The position numbers and the translations under genes were made by a program. The notes below the pieces were generated by a model. That model searched no databases. It was not told the origin of the DNA and saw only the letters and a program-made list of their open reading frames with translations. A stretch of DNA of 8,554 bases from assembly GCA_964343275.1 (NCBI GenBank), contig CAYFIY010000042.1, positions 1 through 8,554 of the forward strand, read 5' to 3'. Position 1 is the stretch's first letter. The number at the start of each line of letters is the position of its first letter. This DNA comes from Hadarchaeum sp964343275. GTDB taxonomy: Archaea > Hadarchaeota > Hadarchaeia > Hadarchaeales > Hadarchaeaceae. Below, in pieces: positions 6,357 to 8,554 of the stretch.

Positions 6357-7502
6357 TTGCGAATCCTAATCCTGGAAAGCATTTCTGGGGTTCAACCGGA
6401 AACCAAACCAACCTTGTTTTCAGAGGGCTTTGCGATGCTCAGGACCATGGTGAAGGAGTTCAGCAAAGCGGGTTATGACTTAATAATACCCCTCAATAAG
6501 AAACTCAAACGTCTAACCGAATGGCTGGATGCAGACGTGCTGTTAGCCAAAGATGGAATAAACGAAGCTTTGAGTCACAGACCTGACGCTGCATTGATTA
6601 TAGCTCCTGAAAATGGTGGCGAACTTGAGCAAATCACCGCACGGATAGGGAAAAAAGATGTGACTGTGCTCGGAGCTCAAGAGAAGGTCATCCGGGCGTC
6701 TGCAGACAAATGGCTCACCTACTCTGCCCTCAAATATAAGGTCCCCCAACCTAGGACTTGGAAAAAACCCCCCAAGGCAAATAGCAGGATTTTAGCTAAA
6801 TCTATGGATGGAGTAAGATGCGAAGGTACAGAATTCTATTTATCTAGACGTAGGGGGGAGGAAAAAATTTATCAGGAATTCATAGAGGGTGAGAACGCGA
6901 GCTGTTGCCTACTGATGTCTGAGGGACAGGGCCAAGTACTCTCAGTCAACAAGCAAGACATTATTACTGATGGGAGATTCAAATACACGGGAGGAGAAAT
7001 TCCGTTTAAACACCGGCTGACAAAAAAATGCGTCGATGTCGCATTGAATGCCGCAAAAATTCTAGATTTACGTGGGTATTGCGGCGTTGACCTAGTTTTA
7101 GGCGATATACCTTATTTCGTGGAACTAAACCCTAGAGTTACTACCTCGTTCGTCCCTCTATCTCAAATTCTTCAGGCGAATCTGGCAGAAATTCTAATGG
7201 ACGTTATTATTGAAAATAAACCGTTGCCGAAGCCAAAACTAAGAGGACATTCCATTATCAAAATACCCCGGGCTAAGAGAAATCTCAAGGTGGCTGCAAA
7301 AAAATTAAACCAACTTAAGGAAATCCCAGGAATAATCGCTCCACCATTCGCTCCCGAAGGCATCATTAAAAAAGGCTATCCAATATTTCTTGTTAGTAGA
7401 TTGGGAAACAATCAGGCATCAGCTAAACGACATCTAATCGAAACTATAGAAGAGTCCCTTTCCCTTTTAGGGGTCGAGAAAAATGAGATCACTTGGCATT
7501 GA
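6357..7502 (+). CDS. mfnD: Tyramine--L-glutamate ligase (MfnD-like ATP-grasp), with C-terminal extension
   Basis: This 381-residue ATP-grasp protein probably links tyramine to the gamma-carboxyl of glutamate. The N-terminal domain (1-105) begins MRILILESISG and contains FSEGFAMLRTMVKEFSKAGY (21-40) and IIAPENGGEL (81-90), typical of this subfamily. ATP-grasp signatures are SADKWLTYSAL (115-125), ILAKSMDGVRCEGTEF (145-160) with Lys148 as nucleotide-binding Lys, YQEFIEGENASC (172-183) and GVDLVLGDIPYFVELNPRVTTSF (243-265; key residues Asp245, Glu256, Asn258). From about 295 a further ~85 basic residues follow (GHSIIKIPRAKRNLK, then GYPIFLVSRLGNN), which the ~290-residue Methanocaldococcus MfnD, as I recall it, lacks. 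The TTG start follows the mfnB stop directly, with GGTGGTG at 6347-6353. Placement between mfnB and mfnF supports the assignment; another carboxylate-amine ligase acting on the same cofactor cannot be excluded. Confidence 0.83.
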   Translation: MRILILESISGVQPETKPTLFSEGFAMLRTMVKEFSKAGYDLIIPLNKKLKRLTEWLDADVLLAKDGINEALSHRPDAALIIAPENGGELEQITARIGKKDVTVLGAQEKVIRASADKWLTYSALKYKVPQPRTWKKPPKANSRILAKSMDGVRCEGTEFYLSRRRGEEKIYQEFIEGENASCCLLMSEGQGQVLSVNKQDIITDGRFKYTGGEIPFKHRLTKKCVDVALNAAKILDLRGYCGVDLVLGDIPYFVELNPRVTTSFVPLSQILQANLAEILMDVIIENKPLPKPKLRGHSIIKIPRAKRNLKVAAKKLNQLKEIPGIIAPPFAPEGIIKKGYPIFLVSRLGNNQASAKRHLIETIEESLSLLGVEKNEITWH

Positions 7503-8514
7503 TGTTGGAGGTGCGAACACCAAAGTGATCCTATTAGAAAACGGGCAGACAAGAGACCATTGGTTAAAATACATTCCTCTTTGGAAGAACGATGAAAAGC
7601 TGAAGTTATTTCTAAAACAAATAGCAAAATCAAAAAAACCGGATAGAGTCGGAGTCACCATGACGGGCGAAATCTGTGATGCATTCAGGACAAAGAGGGA
7701 AGGTGTGTTAAAAATTATTGAGACAGTGTGCGGTGCGTTTGGAGACGACATATGCTACTTCATTTCATTGGACGGCGAGCTGCTATCCCGTTCACGCTCC
7801 ATCTCGACTCCCGAAAAGCTAATGGCCGCCAATTGGGTTGCAAGCACTTTGATTCTAGGAGAAAAATATCCCGACTGCTTATTCATCGACGCGGGAAGTA
7901 CAACCGTAGATATAATTCCAGTAAAAAACGGTAAACCCGGTACTCGAGGTAGGACCGACTTCCAGAGGCTTAAGACAGGGGAGCTTGTCTATACAGGAGT
8001 TCTTCGCACGCCTCTACCGTGCGTATGTTCGGAAATTCAATTAAATGGCGAAAAGATCCAGGTGGCCACAGAAAATTTTGCAAACATGGCAGATGTCTAT
8101 AGGGTAATTGGAATGCTGAAGCAGGCCGACTACACCTGCGAGACCCCTGATGGTAGAGGAAAGGATAAAAAAAGCTGCTTGAGGCGAATCGCTAGGACTT
8201 TCTGCTGCGATCTCGAGGAACTAGGCGTGAACCTAGCGCTGAAAGCTGCCTGGGCATTTCAACGCGAACAGACTGAGCAAGTTACGTTGGCATTGAGAAA
8301 GGTGACCAAAAATCACGAACTTCCTGAAAAGATAAAAGTAATCTTGGCAGGCATCGGTAGACTTTCGCTGGCTAGAATGGTGGCACGAAAGTCAGGTTTT
8401 AAAAAGATGATAGACCTAGCAAAAGTTTACGACTACCAAGGTGCTTCAATGACCCCAGCCTTTGGTGCTGGTTTACTTGCTGGAGAGGCGGGCCAACTTG
8501 GACGCAGTAGTTAA
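7483..8514 (+). CDS. mfnF: Methanofuran-assembly enzyme MfnF (H4MPT-linked C1 transfer pathway protein)
   Basis: This 343-residue member of the ASKHA (actin/hydantoinase-like) superfamily is thought to join the diphosphate-activated aminomethylfuran with gamma-glutamyltyramine, giving the ether-linked core of methanofuran (APMF-Glu). Motifs are GIDVGGANTKV (5-15), VTMTGEICDAFRTKREGV (58-75), AANWVAS (115-121), FIDAGSTTVDIIP (134-146), GELVYTGVLRTPLPCV (166-181), DYTCETPDGRGKDKKSCLRR (216-235) and a C-terminal ILAGIGR (287-293). They match the archaeal MfnF family closely, and the length (~340) is as expected. The ATG at 7483 lies in the end of mfnD (20-base overlap), with AGGGG at 7469-7473 as ribosome binding site. 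Bacterial homologues carry the name H4MPT-linked C1 transfer pathway protein, so this gene does not settle the domain of life. Confidence 0.93.
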   Translation: MRSLGIDVGGANTKVILLENGQTRDHWLKYIPLWKNDEKLKLFLKQIAKSKKPDRVGVTMTGEICDAFRTKREGVLKIIETVCGAFGDDICYFISLDGELLSRSRSISTPEKLMAANWVASTLILGEKYPDCLFIDAGSTTVDIIPVKNGKPGTRGRTDFQRLKTGELVYTGVLRTPLPCVCSEIQLNGEKIQVATENFANMADVYRVIGMLKQADYTCETPDGRGKDKKSCLRRIARTFCCDLEELGVNLALKAAWAFQREQTEQVTLALRKVTKNHELPEKIKVILAGIGRLSLARMVARKSGFKKMIDLAKVYDYQGASMTPAFGAGLLAGEAGQLGRSS

Positions 8515-8554
8515 GATAGGCGGAAGCTTTCAGGACCATCGCCCGGCCTTGAAG
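8498..8554 (+). CDS. mfnE: Start of amino acid kinase-family gene, probably [5-(aminomethyl)furan-3-yl]methyl phosphate kinase (3'-truncated)
   Basis: Only 19 codons are visible before the window ends. They read LDAVVKIGGSFQDHRPALK, and VVKIGGS is the N-terminal phosphate-binding motif of the amino acid kinase superfamily, with its conserved Lys. MfnE, of this superfamily, phosphorylates aminomethylfuran phosphate to the diphosphate used by MfnF. The expected partner of mfnF at this spot makes the call likely, although other amino acid kinases share the motif. The TTG at 8498 overlaps mfnF by 17 bases and has GGAGAGG at 8482-8488 as ribosome binding site. A second in-frame TTG at 8477 precedes that site and is less likely. 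Confidence 0.75.
   Translation, partial: MDAVVKIGGSFQDHRPALK

Noticed and set aside
6357..7502. PylC-like pyrrolysine ligase as identity of the long ATP-grasp gene
   Set aside because: PylC shares the fold, but the neighbours are mfnB and mfnF, there are no pylB, pylD or pylS genes, and the SMDGVRCEGTEF and ELNPRVTTSF motifs fit the MfnD group better.

Overview
The window is a gene-dense, one-directional stretch: nine protein genes, all on the + strand and together covering more than 99% of the bases. It encodes two consecutive parts of one metabolic module. The first is the tetrahydromethanopterin (H4MPT)-linked one-carbon pathway: formylmethanofuran dehydrogenase/hydrolase subunit A (3' part), formyltransferase, subunit C and methenyl-H4MPT cyclohydrolase. 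The second is the pathway that builds methanofuran/methylofuran, the C1 carrier of that enzyme: mfnA, mfnB, mfnD, mfnF and the first codons of mfnE. Between the two lies a RimK/MptN-like ATP-grasp ligase, probably a glutamate ligase acting on one of the two coenzymes.

Layout: fhcA (enters from the left edge) > fhcD > fhcC > mch > rimK/mptN-like ligase > 58-base gap > mfnA > mfnB > mfnD > mfnF > mfnE (runs off the right edge). The first five genes overlap or lie 0-3 bases apart, as do the last five. The gap at 4470-4527 is the only real intergenic space. It holds an AT-rich TATA-like stretch and a short odd palindrome, so a second promoter before mfnA is possible. There is no stretch of 300 bases without a gene. 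I saw no tRNA, rRNA, CRISPR array, insertion sequence or attachment site.

How the genes work together: MfnA makes tyramine from tyrosine, MfnB makes the furan phosphate from glyceraldehyde-3-phosphate, MfnD links tyramine to glutamate, MfnE activates the aminomethylfuran phosphate, and MfnF joins the halves. Only the aminotransferase MfnC of the known pathway is not visible. The finished carrier is used by FhcA/FhcC and FhcD, which move the C1 unit between formate/CO2, the furan amine and H4MPT. Mch then interconverts formyl- and methenyl-H4MPT.

Organism: an H4MPT-using archaeon or bacterium, probably uncultured; the domain cannot be settled here. The A-D-C order of the fhc genes with mch next door, and the wording of FhcD and Mch, resemble bacterial methylotroph clusters as I remember them. 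A full tyramine-type methanofuran set with MfnA, frequent AGA/AGG and ATA codons, and many TTG starts look more archaeal. This mixture, and a ligase of unassigned substrate sitting exactly between enzyme genes and cofactor genes, are the most interesting points.
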